A stretch of 64,000 nt of DNA from Neopararhizobium haloflavum (GCF_002750855.1 NZ_NWUC01000002.1:434001-498000), one strand, 5' to 3'. Positions 9,056-17,730 are shown, counted from the first letter of the stretch. A program made the numbers and translations. The notes: generated by a model not told the origin, from the sequence alone.

Positions 9056-10876
9056 CTATTTGGCTGCCTGCAGGTATTCATCCCAACCTTGTTCGAACTG
9101 GAGCCTCGCCAGGCGTGCGTAAACGCCATCGCGGCGGACAAGCGCCTGATGCGTCCCCTCCTCCACGACACGCCCGTGGTCCATGACCAGAATGCGGTCG
9201 GCCTTCAGGACTGTTGCCAGACGATGGGCGATGACAAGCGTTGTGCGGCCCTTCATCAGGCCCTCCAGCGCACGCTGAACGAGCGTTTCGCTTTCGGCGT
9301 CGAGCGCGGAGGTCGCCTCATCGAGCAGCAGGATCGGCGCATCCTTCAAGATGGCGCGGGCAATGGCGATCCGCTGCCGCTGACCGCCTGAAAGGGTGAT
9401 GCCGCGCTCGCCCACCATCGTATCGTAGCCATCCGGCAGCTCGCGAACGAAGCCATCGGCGAGCGCAGCGATGGCCGCACTGTGGATCGCCGTTTCCGCG
9501 GCCTCTGGCCTGCCAAAGGCGATGTTCTCGCGCACCGTACCGGCAAAGATCGTGACGTCCTGAGGGACAATCGCGATACGCGCGCGGACTTCGGCCGGAT
9601 CGGCCCTGGCGATGTCGATCCCATCGACCCGCACCCGGCCGGACATTGGGTCGTAAAAGCGAAGCAACAGCGAGAAAAGCGTGCTCTTGCCGGCGCCAGA
9701 AGGCCCGACAATGGCGACGGTCTCTCCGGGCCTAATAAAAAGATCCAGCCCGGAAAGGATCGGCAGATCGTCTCTTGCGGGATAGGCGAAAGAGACCTTC
9801 TCGAAAGCCACCGATCCGGTGGCCGGCGCCGGCAACGGAACGGGATCGGCCGGTGCGCGTATGGCCGGCACTTCATCGAGAAGTTCCGACAGGCGTTCTG
9901 CAGCACCGGCCGCCTGCGAAATCTCGCTCCAGACTTCCGAAAGCGCGCCGAGGCTGCCGGCTGCGAACAACGAATAGAGCAGAAACTGGCTGAGCGTGCC
10001 GGGCGACATCGATCCGTCCAGGACACGCTGCGCGCCGAACCACAACACTGCGACGACACTGCCGAAGACCATGCAGATCGCAAAGCCCGTCAAGCATGCC
10101 CTGGCGCGAACAGCATCCCGGGCCGCCGAGAAAGCGGATTCGACAGCATCGTTGAAGCGCTGGCCGGCGACGGGTTCGTTGTTGAACGCCTGAAGCGTGC
10201 GCGAGGCGCCGATCGCCTCGCCGGCATAGGACATGGCATGGGCGAGCGTATCCTGAGCGGCACGCGAACGACGCCGCACGGCCCGTCCGAAGGCAACCAG
10301 AGGAAAGACAATGATCGGAATGGCCCCCAGGACGAGGCTCGACAAGCCTGGACTGGTGACGATCATCATTGCGATCGCGCCGATGCACAGGATGGTGTTG
10401 CGCAAGGCGAGCGAGGCGGTGGCGCCGACCGTCGACTTGATCTGCGTGGTGTCTGCCGTCAGCCGCGAAACGATCTCGCCGGATTGATTGACATCGTAGA
10501 ACGAGGAAGAGAGCCGGGTGACGTGCGCGAACACATCGCGCCGCAAGTCCGAGACCACGCGCTCTCCGAGCGTGATGACAAAATAGTAACGGCACGCGCT
10601 CGCCAGCGCGAGCAGCACCGCGATGAGAAGCAACATGAGGAAGTAGTTGTTGATGAAATTCGCGTCGTCGGTCGAAAAGCCGTGGTCGATCATGCGGCGC
10701 ACGGCGAGCGGCAAGGTCAGCGTCATGGTGGCGGCCAGCGCGAGAAAGACCAGCGCTCCGGCAACGAGCTTGCGATAACGTAGTACGTAGGGAAAAAGCC
10801 GCGCCAGGGGCCGGACCGATCGGCCCCTCGTCTTCGTCTCAATTTCTGCCAACCGCCCGGACTCCAGCATGTTCAC
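9056..10876 (-). CDS. ABC transporter half-molecule, fused permease and ATPase (MsbA-like)
   Basis: A 606-residue exporter half that would work as a homodimer. An N-terminal six-span membrane domain (about residues 30-310) is followed by the nucleotide-binding domain with Walker [10 protein letters not shown] (about residue 392), signature [14 protein letters not shown], and Walker [13 protein letters not shown]. The layout matches MsbA/LmrA-type lipid or drug exporters, and Rhizobiales carry several of these, so substrate is open. The gene is convergent with the acyl-CoA synthetase and divergent from rpmE, with the rpmE promoter lying in the shared upstream region. Confidence 0.92.
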   Translation of the reverse strand: MNMLESGRLAEIETKTRGRSVRPLARLFPYVLRYRKLVAGALVFLALAATMTLTLPLAVRRMIDHGFSTDDANFINNYFLMLLLIAVLLALASACRYYFVITLGERVVSDLRRDVFAHVTRLSSSFYDVNQSGEIVSRLTADTTQIKSTVGATASLALRNTILCIGAIAMMIVTSPGLSSLVLGAIPIIVFPLVAFGRAVRRRSRAAQDTLAHAMSYAGEAIGASRTLQAFNNEPVAGQRFNDAVESAFSAARDAVRARACLTGFAICMVFGSVVAVLWFGAQRVLDGSMSPGTLSQFLLYSLFAAGSLGALSEVWSEISQAAGAAERLSELLDEVPAIRAPADPVPLPAPATGSVAFEKVSFAYPARDDLPILSGLDLFIRPGETVAIVGPSGAGKSTLFSLLLRFYDPMSGRVRVDGIDIARADPAEVRARIAIVPQDVTIFAGTVRENIAFGRPEAAETAIHSAAIAALADGFVRELPDGYDTMVGERGITLSGGQRQRIAIARAILKDAPILLLDEATSALDAESETLVQRALEGLMKGRTTLVIAHRLATVLKADRILVMDHGRVVEEGTHQALVRRDGVYARLARLQFEQGWDEYLQAAK

Positions 10877-10898
10877 CCCGGATTCGTCCCGCGGGGCC

Positions 10899-10927
10899 TT
10901 GTTATCGAATTTTCCTTCCTGTATAGG
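10899..10927 (+). promoter_or_regulatory. sigma-70-type promoter of rpmE
   Basis: TTGTTA (10899-10904) and TATAGG (10922-10927) separated by exactly 17 bases, upstream of rpmE. It predicts a leader of about 110 bases before the rpmE start. The opposite strand holds the start of the ABC transporter gene. Confidence 0.6.
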
Positions 10928-11044
10928 CTCGCCATCAAATTAGGAAGCCGTGACCTTGATCGGCGGCGCTCCATCACCCATTTGGGCCGATTTGCCGCAA
11001 CGCATGCTGGTCTGCGCGCCCTCGAACAGTCAGGACCTGAGACG

Positions 11045-11266
11045 ATGAAAGCCGATACGCATCCCGACTATCACATGATCAAGGTGATCATGACAGACGG
11101 CACGGAATACATGACCCATTCGACCTGGGGCTCCGAGGGCGACACCATGACGCTCGAAATCGACCCCAAGTCGCACCCGGCCTGGACCGGCGGCAACCAG
11201 AACCTTCTGGACCGCGGCGGCCGCGTCTCCAAGTTCAAGAAGCGTTTCGAAGGCCTCGGCCTCTAA
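11045..11266 (+). CDS. rpmE: 50S ribosomal protein L31
   Basis: L31 of 73 residues, matching the alphaproteobacterial long form that begins [10 protein letters not shown]. The start at 11045 was chosen from this conserved N-terminus; a longer in-frame extension to 10982 is not conserved. The CxxC zinc motif of some L31 proteins is absent, so this is the zinc-independent (C-minus) type. A strong bidirectional terminator follows immediately and separates it from the convergent rcdA gene. Confidence 0.96.
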   Translation: MKADTHPDYHMIKVIMTDGTEYMTHSTWGSEGDTMTLEIDPKSHPAWTGGNQNLLDRGGRVSKFKKRFEGLGL

Positions 11267-11288
11267 GACCTGCTTCTGCGCTGAATGG

Positions 11289-11317
11289 AAAAAGCCCGGT
11301 TCGACCGGGCTTTTTTT
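11289..11317. terminator. bidirectional terminator between rpmE and rcdA
   Basis: A seven-base GC-rich stem (AGCCCGG/CCGGGCT region, 11294-11310) flanked by an A-run on the left and seven T on the right. It can end rpmE on the plus strand and rcdA on the minus strand. Confidence 0.92.
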
Positions 11318-11345
11318 GTTTGACCGTATTGAGAATATTGCCGGC

Positions 11346-11864
11346 TCAGTGCCGCGCAAACGCCGTTTGCAGCAGCGAGATTTGTGCCTGGACGCTGTTC
11401 TCGTTGTCGGGACGCAACTCGTCTGTCTGGTCGACGTTGTAGATTTCCCGGTCGAGCATCGCGACACGCGCCTGCAATCGGAGCGATCGGGCGACGAGTT
11501 CGCGAAACGCTTCGGGCAGATCGTCCCAGCCGGGCGCCGTCGTGTCGACCGTAAAGCTCTCGATGCGGACCTTGTTCTTTTCGGAGATGACCTGGTCGCG
11601 CGTCATCTCTCCATTGTTGACGGCGCGCTGCAGAAGGAGCCAGGAGGCCATCTGCATCAGCCGCGTCGTCAGTCTCATCGATTCGGCGGCATAGAGGATC
11701 GAGGCCATTCGCGGCAGATCTTTCGAGGACTGCCGACCGGGGCCGTCCAGGTAACTCGCCGTCTCTTCAACAAGACCCATTCCTTCCGCATACAGCGACT
11801 TGAAGGGCGCAGAGCTGGCGACATGACCTGCAAAGCTGATCGTGTTCGTTTCAATATCTTCCAT
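11346..11864 (-). CDS. rcdA: RcdA, adaptor for CtrA proteolysis (DUF1465)
   Basis: A 172-residue protein of the DUF1465/RcdA family. RcdA bridges phospho-free CpdR-primed ClpXP and PopA in Caulobacter to deliver the master regulator CtrA for degradation. Family signatures are clear: GLVEETASYLDG, ESMRLTTRLMQMASWLLLQRAVNNGEM, and a C-terminal NSVQAQISLLQTAF. The ATG at 11864 fits the conserved N-terminus (MEDIETNTISFAGHV); a longer frame to 11924 adds unconserved residues. A CtrA box of type TTAA-N7-TTAA lies 148 bases upstream, which would close a feedback loop. cpdR is present at 49.9 kb in the same window. Confidence 0.93.
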   Translation of the reverse strand: MEDIETNTISFAGHVASSAPFKSLYAEGMGLVEETASYLDGPGRQSSKDLPRMASILYAAESMRLTTRLMQMASWLLLQRAVNNGEMTRDQVISEKNKVRIESFTVDTTAPGWDDLPEAFRELVARSLRLQARVAMLDREIYNVDQTDELRPDNENSVQAQISLLQTAFARH

Positions 11865-12011
11865 TGAAGGCGCTTCCCTTGGGCACGTCTTTTTGGCTGG
11901 TCCGAACACGCGCGTTTGGCCCATTGAGGTCTAAACACACGAGTCGTCGGGACGTTCCGTCCGATCTAGAGCTAGAATGGGACGGCGGCACGGTCGGAGG
12001 CAAGAACGTAA

Positions 12012-12026
12012 TTAAGAAAGGGTTAA
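12012..12026 (-). promoter_or_regulatory. CtrA box upstream of rcdA
   Basis: Exact TTAA-N7-TTAA (TTAA at 12012-12015 and 12023-12026, spacer seven). This is the full CtrA consensus. It is 148 bases before the rcdA start and beyond the terminator that closes transcription from upstream, so it most likely serves rcdA. Confidence 0.7.
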
Positions 12027-12076
12027 TGTCCACAACGCGGCTTGGCAAGCGGGACGCGCAAACGCGGGCGCTGGAC

Positions 12077-12102
12077 AAAAAAAGAGCCGCAAATGCGGCT
12101 CT
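12077..12102 (-). terminator. Rho-independent terminator (minus strand)
   Basis: Stem AGAGCCGC/GCGGCTCT with a four-base loop, followed on the minus strand by seven T. No protein gene ends near it: the DUF1192 stop is 160 bases upstream and has its own hairpin. This is the main reason to infer a separate RNA gene. Confidence 0.88.
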
Positions 12103-12176
12103 CGAGAGTTTAACAGGGAGGCGTCAAACAGAGTGACCAGCAGTCAGTCTGCAAAGCATCCAGAACGTCTGGATGT
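12077..12176 (-). ncRNA. candidate CtrA-controlled small RNA
   Basis: Predicted transcript of roughly 95-100 bases on the minus strand. A CtrA box (12198-12212) and a -10-like TTTAAT (12181-12186 on the minus strand) stand just upstream. The RNA would open with an eight-pair hairpin (12157-12175), continue with a single-stranded part containing GCCUCCCUG (about 12113-12123), which can pair with Shine-Dalgarno sequences, and end at a canonical Rho-independent terminator (12077-12102, seven U). This architecture is typical of Hfq-type alphaproteobacterial trans-acting RNAs. It has not been compared with a family model; EcpR1-type cell-cycle RNAs are one family to test. Confidence 0.55.
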
Positions 12177-12197
12177 TTCGATTAAACACCACCACGA

Positions 12198-12212
12198 TTA
12201 ACAAACACTTAA
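12198..12212 (-). promoter_or_regulatory. CtrA box of the small RNA candidate
   Basis: Exact TTAA-N7-TTAA (12198-12201, 12209-12212). On the minus strand it sits where CtrA-activated promoters place the box, over the -35 region relative to a TTTAAT -10 at 12186-12181. Confidence 0.68.
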
Positions 12213-12238
12213 CAGGCTAATTTTTCCTAGAATCTTCG

Positions 12239-12259
12239 AGGTCGTAGAATGTACGACCT
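12239..12259. repeat. inverted repeat after the DUF1192 gene
   Basis: Perfect eight-base arms AGGTCGTA and TACGACCT with a five-base loop, two bases beyond the DUF1192 stop. It may be a weak terminator or mRNA-end hairpin; no T-run follows directly. Confidence 0.55.
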
Positions 12260-12261
12260 GA

Positions 12262-12450
12262 TCAGCGAAAGAAGCTCTCTGCGGCGGCTCGGCTCGCCGA
12301 CTTTGCCTGACGTTCTGCTTCGAGACGCTCGATCTCACGTTTCAACGCCGCGATTCGTTCTCCAAGTTCGTCGGCCGACAGCAACGTCAGATCGGCGCCG
12401 ATTTCATGCACCTTGGCCAGCGGCTTGGGTTCCTCATCGAACATTGCCAT
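12262..12450 (-). CDS. DUF1192 family small protein
   Basis: A 62-residue protein whose conserved core is MAMFDEEPKP...LTLLSADELGERIAALKREIERLEAE, the DUF1192 signature. The second half is a short coiled coil (IAALKREIERLEAERQA). The start at 12450 gives the family's usual length; an in-frame ATG at 12504 would add a non-conserved leader. Function is unknown, though it is widespread in Alphaproteobacteria. It is divergent from the quinone oxidoreductase gene. Confidence 0.85.
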   Translation of the reverse strand: MAMFDEEPKPLAKVHEIGADLTLLSADELGERIAALKREIERLEAERQAKSASRAAAESFFR

Positions 12451-12557
12451 CGCACCAGTCCTCGCATCGTCGGCAGTGGCCGAATTGTCCCCTGCCCTCG
12501 CCATGACCCCATGACAGGCACTATAAGACGAAGCCTGGCAATGCGAAACAGGACGGA

Positions 12558-13556
12558 ATGCTGATGAGTGGAACGATGAAAGCCGTTGAAATCACCAAGC
12601 CCGGCGGACCGGACGTGCTGGCGATCGTTGATCGCCCGATGCCTGAGCCCGGCGCCGGCGAGGTGCTGATCGCGGTCAAGGCGGCAGGCATCAACCGGCC
12701 GGACTGCCTGCAGCGGGTCGGTGCCTATCCTCCCCCGCCCGGCGCATCCGATATTCCGGGCCTCGAAGTTGCCGGCCAGATTGCGGCTGTCGGCGAAGGC
12801 GTCACCGCATGGTCTGTTGGCGAAGCGGTTTGCGCGCTCATCGCAGGCGGCGGATATGCGACCCATTGCGTGGCTCATGAAGGCAGCGTTCTGCCGATCC
12901 CCGGCGACCTTTCCATGGCCGAGGCGGCCGCAGTGCCCGAGACGTTCTTCACCGTTTGGCACAACGTCTTCGAGCGCGGCGGCTTGAAAGGTGGCGAGAC
13001 ATTGCTGGTTCATGGCGGCACGTCCGGGATCGGGACCACGGCGATTCAGCTTGCCAAGGCATTCGACGCACGGGTCATCGCGACGGCAGGATCGAAAGAA
13101 AAATGCGAGGTCTGCCGTGACCTTGGTGCCGACCACGCGATAAACTACCGCGAGGAGGATTTTGTCGACGCGGTCAAAGCGGTAACGGATGGCCATGGCG
13201 CAGATGTTATCCTGGACATGGTGGGTGGCGATTACATCAGCCGCAATTACAGCGCGGCGGCGATCGAAGGACGCATCGTGCAGATTGCCTTCCTCAACGG
13301 ACGCAAGGCCGAGGCAGACTTTTCCAAGCTGATGATGAAACGTCTGACCCATACCGGGTCCACCCTTCGAGCGCGCGATGCGGCTTTCAAGGCGCGTCTT
13401 GCAGCAGAGCTGAAGTCGAGCGTGTGGCCCCTCATTGCGTCTGGCCGGGTCAAGCCTGTCATGGATACGATCTTGCCATTCGAGGACGTAAAAGCAGCCC
13501 ATGCACGCATCGAGGATACAAGTCATATCGGCAAGATCGTTCTTGAGATGCGATGA
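12558..13556 (+). CDS. NAD(P)H-dependent quinone oxidoreductase (PIG3-type MDR family)
   Basis: A 332-residue zinc-independent medium-chain reductase. The GroES-like domain begins MKAVEITKPGGPDVL, and the Rossmann part has VHGGTSGIGTTAIQLAKA (about residues 153-170), the NADPH-binding loop of PIG3/quinone reductases. It lacks the structural-zinc cysteine cluster of alcohol dehydrogenases. Family members reduce quinones or enones with NADPH. Three closely spaced ATGs (12558, 12564, 12576) could each start translation. It is divergent from the DUF1192 gene, and a hydrolase follows on the same strand. Confidence 0.9.
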   Translation: MLMSGTMKAVEITKPGGPDVLAIVDRPMPEPGAGEVLIAVKAAGINRPDCLQRVGAYPPPPGASDIPGLEVAGQIAAVGEGVTAWSVGEAVCALIAGGGYATHCVAHEGSVLPIPGDLSMAEAAAVPETFFTVWHNVFERGGLKGGETLLVHGGTSGIGTTAIQLAKAFDARVIATAGSKEKCEVCRDLGADHAINYREEDFVDAVKAVTDGHGADVILDMVGGDYISRNYSAAAIEGRIVQIAFLNGRKAEADFSKLMMKRLTHTGSTLRARDAAFKARLAAELKSSVWPLIASGRVKPVMDTILPFEDVKAAHARIEDTSHIGKIVLEMR

Positions 13557-13642
13557 CCATGCGCGAAACCGATCGGCGGCGCGGCGCGTAGACATGGCAA
13601 GGTTCCCATACCTTGTCTGATCGTCATCCCATACCGGTTCTC

Positions 13643-14656
13643 ATGCGCCTCATGCTTCATCTCCTCGTCCTCCTCGTCGTCGTTGCCGCACTGCTCTTCG
13701 GCTATACGCGCTGGCAGACGGGACGTATCGAAGCGCTGTATCCACCGGTCGGCAGTTTCGTCGAGCTGGATGGGTATCGCATGCATGTGGTGCATGAAGC
13801 GGCCGAAGGCGGCGACCTGCCGCCGATCGTTTTCCTCCACGGGGCCAGCGGCAATCTGCGCGATCAACTCACCGCGTTCCGCCAACCGCTTATGGGACGG
13901 GCGGAACTGCTTTTCGTCGACAGGCCCGGTCACGGCTATTCGGAGCGCGGCGGCCCCGAGAACGCCTATCCAGACGGACAGGCCCGGGCAGTCGCTGCCG
14001 TGATGGACAAGCTGGGCATCGAAAGAGCCATCATCTCCGCGCACTCCTTCGGTGCTGCCATTGCCGCCAGCTTCGCCCTTCAGTTTCCCGAAAAGACCGC
14101 CGGGCTTCTCTTTCTGGCCCCAGCCACGCACGCCTGGCCCGGCGGTGTCGCATGGTATTATGGCGTGGCGCGCTCGTCTTTCACCGGAGCGGCGTTCACC
14201 AGCCTCGTGTCGCTACCTGTGGGCATGGGACGTGTGGCGAGCGGGACGCGGTGTGTTTTCGCGCCCAACCCGATGCCTGCAGACTATGCCGAGGAGACTG
14301 CACCGGCCTTGGTGCTGCGCCCGTCGGCGTTCCGATACAACGCAACCGACGTCGCCAATCTCAACGCCTATGTCAAAGGTGCCTCACGTCAGTACCCCGA
14401 TATCGATGCCCCGACGATCATCATCACCGGCACACGCGACGATGTCGTCGCCCCGGAGATCCATTCACGCGGCCTGGAACGCGACATTGCCGATGCGAAG
14501 CTGATCCGTATCGCCAATATGGGCCACAAGCCGGACTATGTGGCAAATGACCTCGCCGTCGCTGCGATCGAGGTTCTGGCGGGAATGGAGCGCGATCTTG
14601 ACGGGCTGGCCGATGCTGTCGAGGCACGGGTCGCAGATGACGACGAGAAATGCTGA
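13643..14656 (+). CDS. alpha/beta hydrolase with N-terminal membrane anchor
   Basis: About 337 residues. A hydrophobic N-terminal segment (LMLHLLVLLVVVAALLFGY) suggests a membrane anchor or uncleaved signal. The hydrolase fold follows with the oxyanion HGASGN, nucleophile elbow AHSFGA, and a late IITGTRDDVVAP plus GHKPDY that supply the acid and histidine. Substrate is unknown. An upstream in-frame TTG (13613) would add ten residues; the ATG is preferred. It converges with pyk and the two stop codons touch (14656/14657). Confidence 0.86.
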   Translation: MRLMLHLLVLLVVVAALLFGYTRWQTGRIEALYPPVGSFVELDGYRMHVVHEAAEGGDLPPIVFLHGASGNLRDQLTAFRQPLMGRAELLFVDRPGHGYSERGGPENAYPDGQARAVAAVMDKLGIERAIISAHSFGAAIAASFALQFPEKTAGLLFLAPATHAWPGGVAWYYGVARSSFTGAAFTSLVSLPVGMGRVASGTRCVFAPNPMPADYAEETAPALVLRPSAFRYNATDVANLNAYVKGASRQYPDIDAPTIIITGTRDDVVAPEIHSRGLERDIADAKLIRIANMGHKPDYVANDLAVAAIEVLAGMERDLDGLADAVEARVADDDEKC

Positions 14657-16096
14657 TCAGATGCCGGACTGGCCGTCCGAGCCGATATAGGCGATGCGCA
14701 GCATGTTCGTCGCGCCGGGCGTCCCAAGCGGCACGCCGGCGGTGATGATCAGCCTGTCGCCGGGGTTTCCAAAGCCTTCGCGGTGGGCGATGCGACAGGC
14801 CCGGTCCACCATGTCGTCGAGATCGGTCGCATCCTCGGTCACGACGCAATGAAGTCCCCAGCAAACAGAAAGCCGCCGCGCCGTGTGGATGACCGGCGAG
14901 AGAGCCAGGATCGGCGTTTCCGGGCGCTCGCGCGAGGCGCGCAGTCCGGTCGTGCCCGATGAGGTGTAGCAGACGATCGCCGACAAATTCAGCGTTTCCG
15001 CAATCTGCCGCGCTGCAAGTGAGATGGCGTCGGCACCAGTCGCCTCCGGTTGGGGGCGCTGCGCGTAGATGATGCTGGGATAATTGGGGTCGCGCTCGAC
15101 CTTTCTGGCGATGGCCGCCATGGTGCTTACGGCCTCGACGGGATAGTCGCCCGCAGCGGACTCGGCAGACAGCATCACCGCATCGGCGCCTTCGAAGACC
15201 GCAGTGGCGACATCCGAGACCTCGGCGCGCGTCGGCACGGGCGCGGAGATCATCGATTCCAGCATCTGTGTCGCGACGACAACAGGCTTTCCTGCGCGTC
15301 GGCAAGCGCGCGTCAACTGCTTCTGAATGCCCGGCACGGCCTCGATCGGCATTTCGACCCCGAGGTCGCCTCGCGCGACCATCAAGGCGTCGGACAGTTC
15401 AATGATTTCATCGATGCGCTCAAGCGCCTGCGGCTTCTCGATCTTGGACATCAGCCCGGCCCGGCCGCGCACAATCTTGCGCACCTCCGCAAGATCTTCC
15501 GGCCGCTGGATGAAGGACAGCGCGATCCAGTCGACCTCTTCGGTCGCGATTACCGCCTCAAGATCCTTGCGATCCTTTTCCGTCAGCGCGCCGGTGCCAA
15601 GGGTGCTGTCCGGCAGGCTGACGCCCTTGCGGTCGGATATGTGCGTGCCGGAGACGACGACGGTCTCGATCGAACGGCCATCCGTCTTGACAGCCTTGAG
15701 CTGAAGACGGCCATCGTCGATCAGCAGGCGATGCCCTGGCTGGACCGCCTCGAGAATTTCCTTGTGCGGCAGGTTCACCCGCGTGCGATCGCCTGGCGTG
15801 GGGTCATCATCCAGCGTGAAGGTATCGCCGATCCCCAGTTCGACCTTGGTGTCCTTGAACTTTCCGACCCGGAGCTTCGGGCCCTGAATATCGGCAAGAA
15901 TGCCGATCGGGCGGCCAACGGCCTTTTCGACATTGCGAATGCGACCGATGAGCTGGCGCATGATGTCATGGCTGGCGTGGCTCATATTGATGCGAAACAG
16001 GTCGGCGCCAGCTTCATAGAGCTTCTGGATCATCGCCTCTTCGGACGATGCCGGTCCGAGTGTGGCGAGGATCTTGACCTTCCTGAGACGCTTCAT
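14657..16096 (-). CDS. pyk: pyruvate kinase
   Basis: Complete 479-residue enzyme converting phosphoenolpyruvate and ADP to pyruvate and ATP, the last step of glycolysis. Seen motifs: KILATLGPAS and FRINMSHASH at the N-terminus, the active-site LMSKIEKPQALERIDEI (about residue 215), MVARGDLGVEMP, and ATQMLESMI with AVMLSAESAAGDYP. The C-terminal domain is shorter than in E. coli PykF but normal for rhizobial enzymes. Its start overlaps the stop of the DUF1036 gene by four bases, suggesting translational coupling. Confidence 0.97.
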   Translation of the reverse strand: MKRLRKVKILATLGPASSEEAMIQKLYEAGADLFRINMSHASHDIMRQLIGRIRNVEKAVGRPIGILADIQGPKLRVGKFKDTKVELGIGDTFTLDDDPTPGDRTRVNLPHKEILEAVQPGHRLLIDDGRLQLKAVKTDGRSIETVVVSGTHISDRKGVSLPDSTLGTGALTEKDRKDLEAVIATEEVDWIALSFIQRPEDLAEVRKIVRGRAGLMSKIEKPQALERIDEIIELSDALMVARGDLGVEMPIEAVPGIQKQLTRACRRAGKPVVVATQMLESMISAPVPTRAEVSDVATAVFEGADAVMLSAESAAGDYPVEAVSTMAAIARKVERDPNYPSIIYAQRPQPEATGADAISLAARQIAETLNLSAIVCYTSSGTTGLRASRERPETPILALSPVIHTARRLSVCWGLHCVVTEDATDLDDMVDRACRIAHREGFGNPGDRLIITAGVPLGTPGATNMLRIAYIGSDGQSGI

Positions 16097-16731
16097 TCCT
16101 GGGAGCCTTCCTCGTCATTGGCTGTGGTGTCGGCGTCGTCGCTCGGCGATGCATCGCCATCTTGCGCGCCGTTCGTTTCGTCGTTCCCGGCGGACGGACG
16201 GTCTCGGGCCGGGTTCGCCGCGCCATCGGGCTCATCGGGGATTTCCTGAACAGCACCTGGCACGTCAGAGAGCTGCACCATCCAACTGCCCTGCCGGCCC
16301 GTATCGTATTCCTTGAATTCCATGCGCTGATAGCCGCGGGCAACGCAGTCCTGCACGCCGACGATCTTGAACTCGTCGTCGGCTACGCACATGTTGATTT
16401 CACCTGCCCAGCGCCCGCCCCGCGCCGCATCCTCGGCGTAAAGGTAGTAATAGCGCGATTGCAGTTGCCCTTCGATCAGCGTCGCGCATGAGGTCGCGGG
16501 TATCTGCCACCAGCCCTCGGTCACCCAGCCGTCCGACGCGCGATAGCCGATCGCAACCCCGACGAGGTTCTGGGTACCATTGCAGACCCTGAAATCGGCA
16601 CGGGCCGTTTGGGATTGCCCGGCCAACGCCACGAAAGACAGCGCGGCAACGGCCGAAAATCGTAGGAGCCATGACATGGGGCGTACGCTCGCAGGCACGT
16701 GGTCGATCGATTTTCCCGTTTGATTCATCAT
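16093..16731 (-). CDS. secreted DUF1036 protein
   Basis: About 212 residues with a signal peptide (MSWLLRFSAVAALSFVALAG...ARA, cleavage near ARA-DF). The DUF1036 core follows: FRVCNGTQNLVGVAIGY, GWWQIPATSC, YYYLYAEDA and a pair of conserved cysteines (INMCVADD, VQDCVARGY). A charged, disordered tail of about 60 residues (Pro/Asp/Asn-rich) ends the protein and is not conserved. Likely periplasmic; function unknown. The exact start is uncertain (16779, 16731 and 16677 are all possible). It is the first gene of a pair with pyk. Confidence 0.82.
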   Translation of the reverse strand: MMNQTGKSIDHVPASVRPMSWLLRFSAVAALSFVALAGQSQTARADFRVCNGTQNLVGVAIGYRASDGWVTEGWWQIPATSCATLIEGQLQSRYYYLYAEDAARGGRWAGEINMCVADDEFKIVGVQDCVARGYQRMEFKEYDTGRQGSWMVQLSDVPGAVQEIPDEPDGAANPARDRPSAGNDETNGAQDGDASPSDDADTTANDEEGSQE

Positions 16732-16913
16732 GTTGGTTGTGCGCTGCGGCGGACGGATTGTCAACGAAGCGCAACCCATGAATGCGGCTTTCGCAACCGA
16801 TGGCGGGGCCCTTTAGGCCCCGGTTGACGGGATTGTATCGGCCCAGCTAGAAACTGCTTCAGACAATCGCCATCTGTCGATCAAGGCATGCGGCAAGCGA
16901 AGGGAGAACGATT

Positions 16914-17243
16914 GTGAGCGCATCGGATGTGAAGCACACGCTGGGGCTTGACGAGGCAAAGCGCACGGAACTCGAAGCGGCCGCCTTCAGGCGCTTGTTG
17001 GCCCACTTGCGCGAGCGCACGGATGTTCAGAACATCGACCTGATGAACCTGGCCGGTTTTTGCCGGAACTGCCTGTCCAACTGGTATCGCGACGCAGCCG
17101 AGGCTGACGGCATCGCGATGACCAAGGACCAGTCCCGCGAGATCGTCTACGACATGCCTTATTCGGAGTGGAAAGCCCGCTTTCAGAGCGATGCCACGCC
17201 AGAGCAAGAGGCTGCTTTTGCGGACACACCGCGTCACGAGTGA
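16914..17243 (+). CDS. DUF1244 family protein
   Basis: A 109-residue cytosolic protein starting at GTG 16914, with GGGAGAACG as ribosome site. The core NLAGFCRNCLSNWYRDAA contains a CRNC pair, and DMPYSEWKARFQ closes the domain; both are DUF1244 hallmarks. The CxxC could hold a metal or be redox-active, but no function is established. It lies upstream of gapR on the same strand, with about 110 bases between. Confidence 0.85.
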   Translation: MSASDVKHTLGLDEAKRTELEAAAFRRLLAHLRERTDVQNIDLMNLAGFCRNCLSNWYRDAAEADGIAMTKDQSREIVYDMPYSEWKARFQSDATPEQEAAFADTPRHE

Positions 17244-17353
17244 GCACAAGCGTCACGAATTGGTCTTGACGACGGCGCCACTTCGCGGCACCTCATCGCC
17301 GAGCCGGAACCAAGGCCGGCACCTTCCAGGGCAGACGAACAGGAGTTAGAGCG

Positions 17354-17614
17354 ATGTCCGACACAGGCGGCGTCGCACGCGACCAATTGCGTGCATTTGT
17401 CGAGCGGATCGAACGCCTCGAAGAGGAAAAGAAGACGATCGCGGACGATATCAAGGACGTCTATGCCGAAGCCAAGGGCACAGGCTTCGATACAAAGGCG
17501 CTGCGCAAGGTCATCTCGCTGCGCAAGATCGACAAGGATGAGCGCATGGAGCAGGAAGCGATCCTCGATACTTACCTGCACGCTCTGGGAATGGGCCCCG
17601 CGCCGAGCGAATAA
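17354..17614 (+). CDS. gapR: GapR-family DNA-binding protein (DUF2312)
   Basis: An 86-residue protein of the GapR/DUF2312 family. GapR clamps overtwisted, AT-rich DNA ahead of replication and transcription and stimulates type II topoisomerases in Caulobacter. Signatures: a long basic/acidic helix [40 protein letters not shown] and [20 protein letters not shown]. It is encoded with a good GGAGT ribosome site and followed by a perfect 13-bp terminator stem. Alone it looks monocistronic. Confidence 0.93.
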   Translation: MSDTGGVARDQLRAFVERIERLEEEKKTIADDIKDVYAEAKGTGFDTKALRKVISLRKIDKDERMEQEAILDTYLHALGMGPAPSE

Positions 17615-17641
17615 TCAGCGCCTGGGCGCACTGCTTGCACA

Positions 17642-17679
17642 AGGCCGCGGCTGGCTCATCCAGCCGCGGCCTAACTTTA
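17642..17679 (+). terminator. terminator of gapR
   Basis: Perfect 13-bp stem (17642-17654 with 17660-17672), five-base loop, then AACTTT. Strong hairpin with a modest T-run. Confidence 0.78.
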
Positions 17680-17730
17680 TGCGCGGTCGGCAGCGAATGG
17701 CTTCAGCTGAGCGGGCGCTCAGTCGACACG

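Larger units (their letters stand above)
11865..12261. other. 397-base regulatory gap between rcdA and the DUF1192 gene
   Basis: No convincing protein gene lies here. It contains two full CtrA boxes (12012-12026, 12198-12212), a minus-strand terminator (12077-12102), a strong hairpin (12157-12175), a perfect inverted repeat just after the DUF1192 stop (12239-12259) and a GAGTC methylation-type site at 11941. These parts together suggest the rcdA promoter plus a separate small RNA gene; each is listed separately. Confidence 0.75.

Noticed and set aside
9482-10783. 433-codon frame opposite the ABC transporter
   Set aside because: Composition is typical of an antisense shadow (Arg/His/Gln-rich) and no motifs are present.
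11864-12136. 90-codon plus-strand frame across the rcdA promoter
   Set aside because: It covers the rcdA start, one CtrA box and the minus-strand terminator; no ribosome site or family.
12001-12260. Replication origin or DnaA cluster
   Set aside because: CtrA boxes can occur at origins, but there are no DnaA boxes, no AT-rich unwinding region and no dnaA, hemE or parAB genes nearby.
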